9,291 nt of DNA from Gemmatimonadota bacterium (GTDB lineage: Bacteria > Gemmatimonadota > Gemmatimonadetes > Gemmatimonadales > Gemmatimonadaceae), in NCBI GenBank assembly GCA_031127185.1, contig JARIET010000095.1:1-9291 (forward strand), read 5' to 3'. The first letter of the stretch is position 1. The number at the start of each line of letters is the position of its first letter. Under the pieces are notes generated by a model. The model ran no database searches. It had not been told where the DNA came from and saw only the letters and a program-made list of their open reading frames with translations. Shown here one piece after another: positions 1-5,320 of the stretch. A program made the translations under genes and the position numbers.

Positions 1-644
1 ATCGGGTGAAGCGCGCATACGGGCGAGACAGTGAAGTCATCTACCCGCCGGTTGATACGGACTTCTTCACTCCAGGGAACGGCAAAAGCGAGTTGACGGC
101 TGACGGTTCACGGTTGACGGTGGACGGGTACTACGTCGCGGCGTCGAGGTTCGTGCCCTACAAGCGAGTCGATTTGATAGTGCGGGCGTTTGCGGCAAGT
201 GGTCGCCGGCTGGTTGTGATCGGCGACGGGCCCGACGCGGACAAAGTCCATGCGGCCGCCGGTGGCGCGCCGAATGTCACGTTCGCGGGTCATGCCGACC
301 GCGAAACGCTGCGCGAGTATCTACGCGGTGCCCGCGCCTTCGTCTTCGCCGCCGAAGAGGACTTCGGCATTGCTCCCGTCGAAGCACAGGCCTGCGGTAC
401 TCCGGTGATTGCTTACGGAAAGGGCGGAGCACTCGAGACGGTTGTGCCACTCGGCTCGGCGGGTGCTACTGGGCTCTTTTTTGACGAGCAGACGGTTGAA
501 TCGCTGAACGCGGCTGTCGCGCGATTTGAGACCGAGAGCGGCGCCATCACGGCCGACCCGTGCGTAGGCCAAGCGGCGAAGTTTGCAAACTCGCGGTTTC
601 GTGCCGAGTTCTCCGCCTGGGTTCGCCGCGAAGCAAGGATTTGA
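1..644 (+). CDS. GT4 glycosyltransferase, WbaZ-like (5' truncated by window edge)
   Basis: This is the C-terminal, nucleotide-sugar-binding half of a family 4 (GT-B) glycosyltransferase, probably adding a sugar (mannose in the WbaZ group) to an O-antigen or exopolysaccharide precursor at the inner face of the cytoplasmic membrane. The first complete codon is at 3; the GTG at 6 is internal, because the protein opens mid-fold with the VIYPPVDTDFF strand. Numbering from that GTG, visible features are SRFVPYKRVDLIV (47-59), VIGDGP (71-76), and the E-x7-E donor-site motif EDFGIAPVE (118-126) followed by CGTPVIAYGKGGALETV. The EEDFGIAPVEAQACGTPVIAYG block is what points to WbaZ-like enzymes. Residues 29-41 are encoded by a heptamer tandem repeat lying between PPVDTDFF and the YYVAASRF strand. 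The upstream gene context is outside the window. The fold is certain; the sugar and acceptor are inferred. Confidence 0.9.
   Translation, partial: RVKRAYGRDSEVIYPPVDTDFFTPGNGKSELTADGSRLTVDGYYVAASRFVPYKRVDLIVRAFAASGRRLVVIGDGPDADKVHAAAGGAPNVTFAGHADRETLREYLRGARAFVFAAEEDFGIAPVEAQACGTPVIAYGKGGALETVVPLGSAGATGLFFDEQTVESLNAAVARFETESGAITADPCVGQAAKFANSRFRAEFSAWVRREARI
93..127 (+). repeat. Five tandem heptamers (TTGACGG-type) inside the glycosyltransferase gene
   Basis: Five consecutive 7-bp units are seen: TTGACGG (93-99), CTGACGG (100-106), TTCACGG (107-113), TTGACGG (114-120) and TGGACGG (121-127). Each ends in ACGG. The array is 35 bp and the reading frame stays open, giving residues close to LTADGSRLTVDG. 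It sits in the loop joining two core strands, where a length change is most easily tolerated. A gain or loss of one unit would shift the frame. Confidence 0.8.
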
Positions 645-701
645 TGGGCGTGCAGCGGAAGCGCCGTTACTGAACGGTCGTCGCTGTTAGTACCGGTCGA
701 C

Positions 702-917
702 ATGCACATGACTCCGGCTCGCGAGCGCGCAATCGTCCACCGTCTCGAGGAAGGTGCGCGAGAAATGGGCGTCTTGCTCATGGTATTCGCGCCCCTCGAC
801 TACGCGTTCGCCAACTCATCTGAACACGCGAGTGTGGTGGTATTGTTTTTCGGAGCAGGGTTGGTAGTGTTCTCTGCAGCGGTCATCTCAGAAATCAGGA
901 GGGGCAGTGTCGATTGA
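702..917 (+). CDS. Small two-helix membrane protein, unknown function
   Basis: I do not recognise this 71-aa protein. It has a charged amphipathic N-terminus ([17 protein letters not shown]), then two hydrophobic stretches at about residues 22-37 and 43-63, separated by a short polar turn, and a basic tail (EIRRGSVD). That arrangement suggests a small inner-membrane protein with a helical hairpin. The start could be ATG 702 or ATG 708 (two codons later); neither has a clear Shine-Dalgarno sequence. The stop overlaps the start region of a second tiny membrane-protein gene by 11 nt, in a different frame, so the two are probably translated from one message. The gene follows the glycosyltransferase by 57 nt on the same strand. 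That it is a real gene is supported by the hydrophobic pattern and the coupled downstream frame, not by recognised homology. Confidence 0.6.
   Translation: MHMTPARERAIVHRLEEGAREMGVLLMVFAPLDYAFANSSEHASVVVLFFGAGLVVFSAAVISEIRRGSVD
897..902 (+). promoter_or_regulatory. Strong Shine-Dalgarno (AGGAGG) for the 39-codon gene
   Basis: AGGAGG lies 4 nt before GTG 907, inside the last codons of the preceding gene. It is the only near-perfect anti-16S match at a gene start in this window and is the main reason for calling the small downstream gene. Confidence 0.6.
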
Positions 918-1026
918 GTTCATTTTTGTGCTTACCGCTCCTGGTATTATTTTCATAACGGCCCTGTGGATCCTCCATCGCCGGGCGGATCGCCGTCGCG
1001 AAAAGGAAAAGAAGCCCGCTCAGTAG
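907..1026 (+). CDS. 39-aa single-pass membrane protein (short, overlapping)
   Basis: This short frame starts at GTG 907 and stops at TAG 1024-1026, giving 39 residues. About 20 N-terminal residues are hydrophobic ([21 protein letters not shown]). They are followed by a very basic, charged tail ([16 protein letters not shown]), so the predicted topology is one helix with the tail in the cytoplasm, by the positive-inside rule. It overlaps the 71-aa gene by 11 nt and has AGGAGG at 897-902, which supports translational coupling. The layout (helix followed by a basic, probably helical tail) is reminiscent of small envelope-stress proteins such as PspB, but I see no real sequence match and assign no function. 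It ends 19 nt before rarA on the same strand. Confidence 0.6.
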   Translation: MSIEFIFVLTAPGIIFITALWILHRRADRRREKEKKPAQ

Positions 1027-1033
1027 CTCGGTG

Positions 1034-1039
1034 TAGCTT
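1034..1039 (+). promoter_or_regulatory. Candidate -10 (TAGCTT) for leaderless rarA
   Basis: TAGCTT fits TANNNT and ends 6 nt before ATG 1046, which would put the transcription start at or next to the initiation codon. No convincing -35 box is visible. No Shine-Dalgarno sequence precedes the ATG, which agrees with a leaderless message but does not prove it. Confidence 0.3.
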
Positions 1040-1045
1040 TCCCGG

Positions 1046-2401
1046 ATGGCCCGCAGCAAGCGCACCGGCGATTCCGCACAGCCTTCAGTCTTTGAACCTC
1101 TCGCGGGCCGCGCCCCCCTGGCGGCACGAATGCGCCCGCGCACGCTCGCCGAAGTTGCGGGCCAACAGCACCTCCTGGCCCCGGGGCGTGCGCTCCGCGA
1201 ATCCATAGAATCCGGCGATACGGGCTCCATTCTCTTCTGGGGTCCGCCGGGCACGGGCAAGACCACCATCGCCCGCCTCATTGCCCAGCACGTCAAAGGC
1301 GAGTTTGTCCCATTCTCGGCAGTCACCGAGGGCATACCGCGTCTGCGGGAGATCGTGTCGGCGGCAGAATCGCGGATGGTTCTCGGAACGAGAACCATCC
1401 TCTTCATGGACGAGATCCATCGCTTTAATCGCGCCCAACAGGACGCCCTGTTGCCCCACGTCGAGTCCGGCGCCCTCACGCTCGTCGGCGCTACCACAGA
1501 GAACCCCAGCTTCGAAATCAACGGCGCGCTCCTCTCCCGAATGCGCGTCTATGTGCTTGAGTCGCTCTCGGCCGACGACATCGTCGGCCTTCTCCAGCGT
1601 GCCGCCGCGGACACGGAGCGCGGGCTCGGCGGCATCGATCTCACGGCGGACGCCCTCAACGCAATAGCCACCGAGTCCGATGGTGATGCCCGCCGTGCGC
1701 TCACGATTCTCGAGGCGGCGGCCAATCTTGCGGCGGGCAAGGCGGTGACACCGGAGGTCGTGAAGGAGGCTGCCCAGCTCCGCTTTGCCCGCTACGACAA
1801 GAGCGGGGAGGAACACTTCAACCTCATCAGTGCCTACCACAAGGCGCTTAGAGGGAGCGACGCCGACGGCTCGCTCTACTGGCTTGCGCGTATTCTGCAG
1901 GGCGGGGAGGACCCGCTCTATGTGCTCCGCCGCATGGTGCGCTTTGCCACGGAGGATGTCGGGCTCGCGGACCCGCGCGCTCTCGAAGTCACGATTGCGG
2001 CGCGCGACGCGTACCAGCAGCTGGGCTCGCCCGAAGGGGAGTTGGCAATCGCCGAGGCGTGTGTGTATCTCGCCACGGCCCCCAAGAGCAACCGCGTGTA
2101 CGAGGCCTGGAAGCGAGCGAGCGCGGCAGCTGCGGCGACCCCAGCGGCGCCGGTTCCCAAGCACATCCGCAACGCCCCCACAGCGCTGATGAAGGAGCTC
2201 GACTACGGCAAGGGGTATGAGTACGCCCACAACGTGCCCGAGGCCTACATACCGCAGGAGTACCTGCCGGACGAGGTGCGCAACGAAGGCGTAGCGGCGT
2301 TCTACGAACCGAGCGCCTTTGGGTTTGAGAAGGACATTGCGAAGCGGATGGCCTGGTGGGCCGAGCTCAGGGCCAGGTCCGAACGTGCCAGCCCGGGGTG
2401 A
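1046..2401 (+). CDS. rarA: Replication-associated recombination protein A (RarA/MgsA), AAA+ ATPase
   Basis: RarA is a homotetrameric, clamp-loader-like AAA+ ATPase that acts at stalled or gapped replication forks, with single-strand-binding protein as partner in characterised members. The 451-aa product has the family's full length and order: Walker A GPPGTGKT (66-73), Walker B ILFMDEIH (118-125), sensor 1 GATTEN (148-153), sensor 2 region [13 protein letters not shown] (211-223), then the C-terminal tetramerisation region beginning [23 protein letters not shown] (250-272) with [27 protein letters not shown] (280-306). The closing signature [21 protein letters not shown] is also present. ATG 1046 is chosen because it precedes the first conserved segment ([17 protein letters not shown]) by a normal distance. 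The stop codon lies one base from the stop of vapC on the opposite strand. All catalytic residues look intact. Confidence 0.97.
   Translation: MARSKRTGDSAQPSVFEPLAGRAPLAARMRPRTLAEVAGQQHLLAPGRALRESIESGDTGSILFWGPPGTGKTTIARLIAQHVKGEFVPFSAVTEGIPRLREIVSAAESRMVLGTRTILFMDEIHRFNRAQQDALLPHVESGALTLVGATTENPSFEINGALLSRMRVYVLESLSADDIVGLLQRAAADTERGLGGIDLTADALNAIATESDGDARRALTILEAAANLAAGKAVTPEVVKEAAQLRFARYDKSGEEHFNLISAYHKALRGSDADGSLYWLARILQGGEDPLYVLRRMVRFATEDVGLADPRALEVTIAARDAYQQLGSPEGELAIAEACVYLATAPKSNRVYEAWKRASAAAAATPAAPVPKHIRNAPTALMKELDYGKGYEYAHNVPEAYIPQEYLPDEVRNEGVAAFYEPSAFGFEKDIAKRMAWWAELRARSERASPG
1375..1399. repeat. Perfect 11-bp inverted repeat, 3-nt loop, inside rarA
   Basis: GATGGTTCTCG (1375-1385), loop GAA (1386-1388), CGAGAACCATC (1389-1399). 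The arms are perfectly complementary. The hairpin encodes residues just before the Walker B strand ([11 protein letters not shown]) and would form in both DNA strands and in the rarA mRNA. It lacks a downstream T-run, so it is not an intrinsic terminator. Confidence 0.7.
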
Positions 2402-2402
2402 T

Positions 2403-2813
2403 TCAGGCCGCCTTGCTCCAGTCCTGCACGGCGAGCCCCGGCACTCGGCGAAAGTGCGACGCATTCATGGTTGCCACCGCCGCGTCCAGGTCCAGTGCGT
2501 GTGCGGCGATCAGCTCGTCGATATCGCCGATCAATGCCCCCGCGCGCCGCAGGTGCGCCCGAATTCGCCCACGGGCTTCGGCGGCGCCAAATCCGAAGTC
2601 GCGTCGTTCCAGCGAACCAGCCAGGCGCTCATAGCGCGCGCGCTGTCGGCGCGCCCCCGGGGCAAGTGCAAACCCCTCGGCCAGTTCACCGGCGACGATT
2701 GCCGACAGGAACAGCTGGTCATTCGCAGCGGTGGTGCTCAAGCGCTCCGACGGTACCTCTGCTCCACGCAGCAGTGCGATCACAACGCTCGTGTCAAGCA
2801 AAATCCGGGTCAC
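2403..2813 (-). CDS. vapC: VapC toxin, PIN-domain ribonuclease
   Basis: This is a 136-aa PIN-domain protein of the VapC type, a Mg-dependent RNase that cuts tRNA or rRNA in studied members and is neutralised by VapB. Acidic active-site residues are visible at D7 (ILLDTSVVIALLRG), E43 (VAGELAEG) and D97/D99 (IGDIDELIAAHAL). The C-terminal motif reads TMNASHFRRVPGL, with Asn117 where some members carry the fourth acidic residue; Asn is also common there. The start is GTG 2811-2813, which overlaps the vapB stop as GTGA, so translation is coupled to the antitoxin. The gene converges on rarA with one base between stop codons. No truncation is seen, so the toxin is probably active. The family is clear; the RNA target is not predictable. 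Confidence 0.93.
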   Translation of the reverse strand: MTRILLDTSVVIALLRGAEVPSERLSTTAANDQLFLSAIVAGELAEGFALAPGARRQRARYERLAGSLERRDFGFGAAEARGRIRAHLRRAGALIGDIDELIAAHALDLDAAVATMNASHFRRVPGLAVQDWSKAA

Positions 2814-3064
2814 CAGTCGAACTTCCGTATCTGCTTGGGCCGCGCGCGGTTCTCGCGGTATATGCGGTCAAGGAGATCTCCCGTCTCTTGGTCGAGCGGC
2901 ACAAGCTCACGGGCAAGACGGGTCCATCGGCTTTCGACCGGGGTGAGGATGACCGCGTCGCCGCGGCGCTCGATGTTCACCTCGTTGCCGGCAAACCGGA
3001 ACTCCTTGGGCAGCCGAACGGCCTGGCTGCGACCATTGGCGAAGAGCTTGGCACGTTTTGACAT
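2810..3064 (-). CDS. vapB: VapB antitoxin, AbrB/SpoVT swapped-hairpin type
   Basis: This 84-aa protein has an N-terminal AbrB/SpoVT/MazE-like DNA-binding hairpin (AKLFANGRSQAVRLPKEFRF, residues 5-24, continuing to VILTPVES at about 45). An acidic and aromatic C-terminal tail follows, ending RKFDW, which is expected to bind and inhibit VapC. It should also repress its own operon together with the toxin. ATG 3064 (MSKRAKLF) is chosen because antitoxins of this family begin directly with the hairpin; an in-frame ATG at 3091 would add nine unrelated residues. No clear Shine-Dalgarno sequence is seen. The gene overlaps vapC by 4 nt. Operator-like repeats lie in the 91-bp gap separating it from uma2-1. 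Confidence 0.93.
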   Translation of the reverse strand: MSKRAKLFANGRSQAVRLPKEFRFAGNEVNIERRGDAVILTPVESRWTRLARELVPLDQETGDLLDRIYRENRARPKQIRKFDW

Positions 3065-3079
3065 GCCGGAAAGTTGCGT

Positions 3080-3130
3080 GGTATATATCATGGAGTCAAT
3101 GGTATCTATCGCCGGCGCGTGCGGTATACA
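3080..3130. promoter_or_regulatory. Three phased GGTAT direct repeats upstream of vapB (candidate operator)
   Basis: GGTATATA (3080-3087), GGTATCTA (3101-3108) and GGTATACA (3123-3130) lie in the same orientation 21 and 22 bp apart, about two helical turns, in the leader region of vapBC. On the minus strand, TTGTAT and TAGATA at 17-nt spacing overlap two of them and could be weak -35 and -10 boxes. Autoregulation by VapB is known for the family; its assignment to these repeats is inference. Confidence 0.4.
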
Positions 3131-3132
3131 AG

Positions 3133-3152
3133 GGCATGCACGAGTGCATACC
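3133..3152. repeat. 20-bp imperfect palindrome between uma2-1 and vapB
   Basis: GGCATGCAC (3133-3141), GA, GTGCATACC (3144-3152): nine-base arms with one mismatch. It ends three bases from the uma2-1 stop and 69 bp upstream of vapB. It may be part of the vapBC operator (its right arm contains ATACC, inverted to the GGTAT repeats) or a weak hairpin after uma2-1; there is no adjacent T-run in the minus-strand direction. Confidence 0.4.
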
Positions 3153-3155
3153 CCT

Positions 3156-3725
3156 TCATCGATCCTCCCGCCCCAGCACCGCCTCAAAAAACCCGGACAG
3201 GTCAATCACCATCGGCTCGCTGGCAGCCGCCGGGTGCCACACCAACCGTCCTCGCTCGGGCACGTCCGCAGATCCGGGACGAATCACGTGCACCACGCGC
3301 TCACGGAAGTCCACAATCCAGGTCAGCGGAATCCCCTCGCGGCGGTACAGCTCGCGCTTCCAGCGCAGATCGTGCGTGCGGGTCGAGCGCGAAAGCACTT
3401 CCACCACGAGCAGCGGTCGGGGCGCAGTGGCCCAGGTAAGCGACTCGGGGATGGGTGGAAACACCGGCACCACAGAAAGGTCCGGGTCCACTCTGTTCGC
3501 GTCGTCGAACCGCAGGTCGTTGCGCGGAAATGCCTGACCGAGTCGATTGGCCCGGCAATACGCGCGCACGCGCTCAGCGAGTTCCAGCAGCACCGCCTCG
3601 TGCGCGAGCGACGGCGCCGGGCTCACCAGCAGTTGCCCGTCCACAACTTCGTACTTGTTGCCGTCGTCGGGCAGCAGGTCGAGGTCGTCTGAGGTCCACG
3701 GCATTGTCTGGGCGGCCATTGGCAT
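3156..3725 (-). CDS. Uma2 family (DUF820) PD-(D/E)XK nuclease, copy 1
   Basis: The 189-aa product belongs to Uma2/DUF820, a restriction-endonuclease-fold family that is heavily expanded in some phyla and whose role is largely unknown. Catalytic-type residues are visible: E26 (KYEVVDG), D82 (VDPDLSVV), E109 (VVEVLSRST) and K123 (RWKRELYR). The N-terminal PWTSDDLDLLPDDGNKYE matches the other two copies in pattern, but the rest has diverged substantially. The start is ATG 3723-3725 or, two codons on, ATG 3717-3719. The second has TAGCGT six nt upstream and aligns with the MA start of the other copies, so it may be the true one. It is followed by vapBC on the same strand after a 91-bp gap. The family is sure; any biological role in defence or DNA handling is unproven. 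Confidence 0.92.
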   Translation of the reverse strand: MPMAAQTMPWTSDDLDLLPDDGNKYEVVDGQLLVSPAPSLAHEAVLLELAERVRAYCRANRLGQAFPRNDLRFDDANRVDPDLSVVPVFPPIPESLTWATAPRPLLVVEVLSRSTRTHDLRWKRELYRREGIPLTWIVDFRERVVHVIRPGSADVPERGRLVWHPAAASEPMVIDLSGFFEAVLGREDR

Positions 3726-3739
3726 ACGCTACGCTCGGC
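3726..3739 (-). promoter_or_regulatory. Conserved upstream block of uma2-1 (GCCGAGCGTA with TAGCGT box)
   Basis: Read on the minus strand, GCCGAGCGTA ends in TAGCGT just before the ATG doublet. The same block precedes uma2-2 and uma2-3, although coding similarity to those copies is much lower. TANNNT is 6 nt from the second ATG, as in leaderless promoters. Confidence 0.4.
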
Positions 3740-3812
3740 AGAATGGGAAAAGCAATGGGGCGGAAGGTTGGGCTGGCAGGTATCCATGCGGGCAACATTG
3801 CTCGCAGTGGGG

Positions 3813-3818
3813 TACAAT
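3813..3818 (+). promoter_or_regulatory. Candidate -10 (TACAAT) for the WHy lipoprotein gene
   Basis: TACAAT differs by one base from TATAAT and lies 15 nt before ATG 3834. No good -35 hexamer stands at 16-18 bp upstream (the sequence there is GC-rich), so this is a modest call. Confidence 0.4.
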
Positions 3819-3833
3819 CCATCACCAAATCCC

Positions 3834-4307
3834 ATGCGTACCCAATCGTTCTATTTCATCGCCGCAGCGGTCATTACCGCCTCCGGCTGCGGCGGCTTCG
3901 CCCGACAGGCCTTTCGCACGCCCACCGTGGAACTGCGCGACGTGCGACTCAAGTCCCTCGGCCTGGAAGGCGGCTCAGTGGACCTGATCCTGAACGTGAA
4001 CAATCCGAATGAGTATCGGATCGACGTCACGCGGCTCACCTACACGTTGATCGCCGACACATCGCAGATTGCCACCGGCTTCGTGACCAAGCGCGTCACG
4101 CTGGAGAGCAAGGCCATGAACGATGTGTCGCTGCCGGTGAGTTTCGGCATCAAGGAACTGATGGGCGCGGCCGAAACGCTGCTTCGGAAGGGCGGGGTGG
4201 ACTACACCGTGCGTGGCGAGGTGACGGTGGACTCGCCCTTTGGCAGCATCACCAAGCCCTACGAGGGCAGGGCACGGCTGGACAATGGGGTGCTGATTCC
4301 GCGATAG
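3834..4307 (+). CDS. LEA14/WHy-domain lipoprotein
   Basis: This 157-aa protein has a lipoprotein signal peptide, MRTQSFYFIAAAVITASGC, with a lipobox-like ASGC and Cys19 as the likely lipidated residue. The rest is one water-stress/hypersensitive-response (WHy, LEA_2) beta-sandwich domain: VELRDVRLKSLGLEGGSVDLILNV followed by the NPN signature (57-59), then paired strands ending LDNGVLIPR. Bacterial WHy proteins are linked to desiccation or envelope stress tolerance, but the mechanism is unclear. ATG 3834 is chosen over the upstream frame start at 3768 because it sits exactly at the signal peptide. It is the only plus-strand gene between rarA and hflX, divergent from uma2-1 (108-bp gap) and convergent with the 64-aa gene (22-bp gap). 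It is probably anchored in the periplasmic leaflet of a membrane. Confidence 0.88.
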   Translation: MRTQSFYFIAAAVITASGCGGFARQAFRTPTVELRDVRLKSLGLEGGSVDLILNVNNPNEYRIDVTRLTYTLIADTSQIATGFVTKRVTLESKAMNDVSLPVSFGIKELMGAAETLLRKGGVDYTVRGEVTVDSPFGSITKPYEGRARLDNGVLIPR

Positions 4308-4331
4308 CGCGGGTGGTTAGCCCCGAGCGCT
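4306..4331. terminator. Weak hairpin between convergent genes
   Basis: AGCGCGGG (4306-4313) can pair with CCC and GCGCT of 4321-4331, leaving a bulge and a 7-nt loop. It overlaps the stop codon of the lipoprotein gene and the last codon of the opposing gene. There is no T-tract, so function as a bidirectional terminator is only a possibility. Confidence 0.22.
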
Positions 4332-4524
4332 ACTCCGCGCGCGTCCGGCGACCGCCGTGCCTGCGCGCGCGGCGGATTTCGGCCAGTTCAGCGTCGGCGT
4401 CGCCCGCAGGGCGCGGTGGCACTTGTGAAACCAGCTCGTCGAATGCGGCCAGCATACGGGTCCGTTCGGCCTCACTGATCCGATTGTAGGAGCCTGAGTC
4501 TGGAACGACATTCTCGTTTCGCAT
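4330..4524 (-). CDS. 64-aa basic-tailed protein, possibly orphan antitoxin-like
   Basis: I do not recognise a family with confidence. The 64-aa frame begins at ATG 4522-4524 (MRNENVVPDSGSYNRISEAE). It has an amphipathic helix (ERTRMLAAFDELVSQV), a PPRP turn, an acidic and helical ADAELAEIRRARR stretch, and a basic tail HGGRRTRAE. Short proteins with this helix-PRP-basic-tail look occur as antitoxins beside PIN toxins, but there is no toxin gene next to it: the lipoprotein gene converges from the other side. A TACACT box lies 5 nt before the ATG, and no Shine-Dalgarno sequence is seen. It follows uma2-2 by 41 nt on the same strand, so the two may form an operon. It could be a leftover antitoxin or a partner of the Uma2 protein; both are inference. 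Confidence 0.55.
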   Translation of the reverse strand: MRNENVVPDSGSYNRISEAERTRMLAAFDELVSQVPPRPAGDADAELAEIRRARRHGGRRTRAE

Positions 4525-4565
4525 ACGGAAGTGTAGCGGCGCCGGGCTCAGCCGCTCACGTGGGT

Positions 4566-5108
4566 TCACGCTCGTGCCAGCAGCTCCCTGACGTCCACGA
4601 CCAGCAGCGACTCCGCGCCCGGTGCAGACCACTCCAGCCGTTCCTGCACCAGGACCACATCCTGGCCGGGCCGGCAGCGGTGGATCACGCGTGCGTCGCG
4701 GTCCACGAGCCATACCTCAGGAATGCCGAGCCGGTCGCGGTACGCGCCGAGCTTGATGCCAAAATCACGGCGTCGCGTTGACGGCGACAGGACCTCAATC
4801 ACGAGAAGCGGGCGGGGTAGCTCGATCCAGTCCTGGTCACGATAGACGCCAGGAACGACCATCAGGTCGGGCTGAAGCTCACTGTCGCCAAAGGGAATCG
4901 CACCTGGGCCCGCGACGGTAATCGAGCCTGCCGCGCGCGCGTACGCCTCCAAACTGAAGAGCAGGTCTTTGGCCACCCGTTGATGGCCGTACGCCGCCTG
5001 GGGAGTCACGAGCAGGCGCCCGTCGAGAACTTCGTAGCGGTTCCCGTCGTCGGGAAGCCGGGCGAGATCGGCGCGCGTCCAGGGCCGGGTTGCGACTGCC
5101 ATGACCAT
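4566..5108 (-). CDS. Uma2 family (DUF820) nuclease, copy 2
   Basis: This 180-aa Uma2 protein has the PD-(D/E)XK set E26 (RYEVLDG), D81 (LQPDLMVV), E105 (VIEVLSPST) and K119 (FGIKLGAY). Its N-terminal 120 residues differ from copy 3 at only eight positions, whereas the last 60 share about 30 residues; the two genes have equal length with no indels. ATG 5106-5108 (MVMAV) is used here; the in-frame ATG at 5100-5102 is 6 nt downstream of TACCGT and may be the real leaderless start. A much longer open frame continues upstream but crosses the decamer repeat and is not conserved. A 64-aa gene follows after 41 nt. It is probably an active nuclease fold; the biological function is unknown. Confidence 0.93.
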   Translation of the reverse strand: MVMAVATRPWTRADLARLPDDGNRYEVLDGRLLVTPQAAYGHQRVAKDLLFSLEAYARAAGSITVAGPGAIPFGDSELQPDLMVVPGVYRDQDWIELPRPLLVIEVLSPSTRRRDFGIKLGAYRDRLGIPEVWLVDRDARVIHRCRPGQDVVLVQERLEWSAPGAESLLVVDVRELLARA

Positions 5109-5122
5109 ACGGTACGCTCGGC
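4749..5122 (-). repeat. 755-bp-spaced direct duplication, proximal copy (uma2-2 5' two-thirds)
   Basis: By direct alignment, 4749-5122 matches 5504-5877 with 22 mismatches in 374 positions and no gaps. The block covers codons 1-120 and about 14 bp upstream of the ATG. Similarity falls abruptly at both ends. Confidence 0.9.
5109..5122 (-). promoter_or_regulatory. Conserved upstream block of uma2-2 (TACCGT box)
   Basis: On the minus strand, GCCGAGCGTA leads into TACCGT directly before the ATG doublet; the box is 6 nt from the second ATG. The block is shared with uma2-1 and uma2-3. A plus-strand TACGCT overlaps the same TA pair. Confidence 0.4.
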
Positions 5123-5230
5123 GTGGGTGGAGGAACAAGGGGCCATGCCGCACGGTAGCCGGAATGCGGCGCCAAACCGGCACCAAATTCACCCCATCAA
5201 ACATTGCGAGACTGCGGGCAGAAGCGGCCC

Positions 5231-5270
5231 GTCCCCCCACGTCCCCCCACGTCCCCCCACGTCCCCCCAC
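5231..5270. repeat. Four perfect GTCCCCCCAC decamers; minus strand is a G-quadruplex motif
   Basis: GTCCCCCCAC occurs at 5231, 5241, 5251 and 5261 without a mismatch, followed by a degenerate fifth unit GTCCCGCAGT (5271-5280). The minus strand reads four G6 runs separated by ACGT, which fits a G-quadruplex consensus. uma2-2 and uma2-3 are transcribed in that sense, so the motif would be in RNA if the spacer is transcribed. Confidence 0.95.
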
Positions 5271-5277
5271 GTCCCGC

Positions 5278-5316
5278 AGTTCCCCGTTGCTCTCTCACGT
5301 CCAGTCGTTCCCCGTT
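5278..5316. repeat. C-rich element with GTCGTTCCCCGTT, copy after uma2-3
   Basis: TTCCCCGTT occurs at 5280-5288, and a longer copy, CACGTCC then GTCGTTCCCCGTT, at 5296-5316. The 21-bp copy recurs at 5934-5954 in the same orientation with one mismatch. The two positions bracket uma2-3. Confidence 0.7.
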
Positions 5317-5320
5317 TGCC

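Larger units (their letters stand above)
5109..5320. other. Gene-free spacer between the two Uma2 paralogues
   Basis: This 212-bp stretch carries the uma2-2 upstream block (5109-5122), an unremarkable 108-bp segment, four perfect decamers (5231-5270) and a C-rich repeat element (5278-5316). Open frames through it are repeat-encoded or shadow the Uma2 gene starts, so I call no gene. Confidence 0.7.

Noticed and set aside
664..677. Hairpin CCGTT-ACTG-AACGG after the glycosyltransferase gene as a terminator
   Set aside because: The stem is only five base pairs with no following T-run; not enough to support a terminator.
1085..2464. Long minus-strand open frame antisense to rarA
   Set aside because: It is a shadow frame created by high GC at third positions. 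It shows no recognisable domain, and the plus-strand rarA carries every family motif.
2319..3692. Long plus-strand open frame spanning vapC, vapB and uma2-1 in antisense
   Set aside because: The translation is Arg/His/Pro-rich without motifs, and the opposite strand holds three clear families.
3768..3833. Upstream ATG 3768 as the start of the WHy lipoprotein
   Set aside because: It would put 22 unrelated residues ahead of a clear lipoprotein signal peptide and would start upstream of the candidate -10 at 3813.
5109..5270. N-terminal extension of Uma2 copy 2 to about 5270
   Set aside because: The extension crosses the decamers and is absent from copy 3 and copy 1, whereas the ATG doublet and upstream block are conserved in all three.
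5231..5270. CRISPR array
   Set aside because: The repeats are 10 bp, directly abutting, with no spacers and no cas genes nearby.
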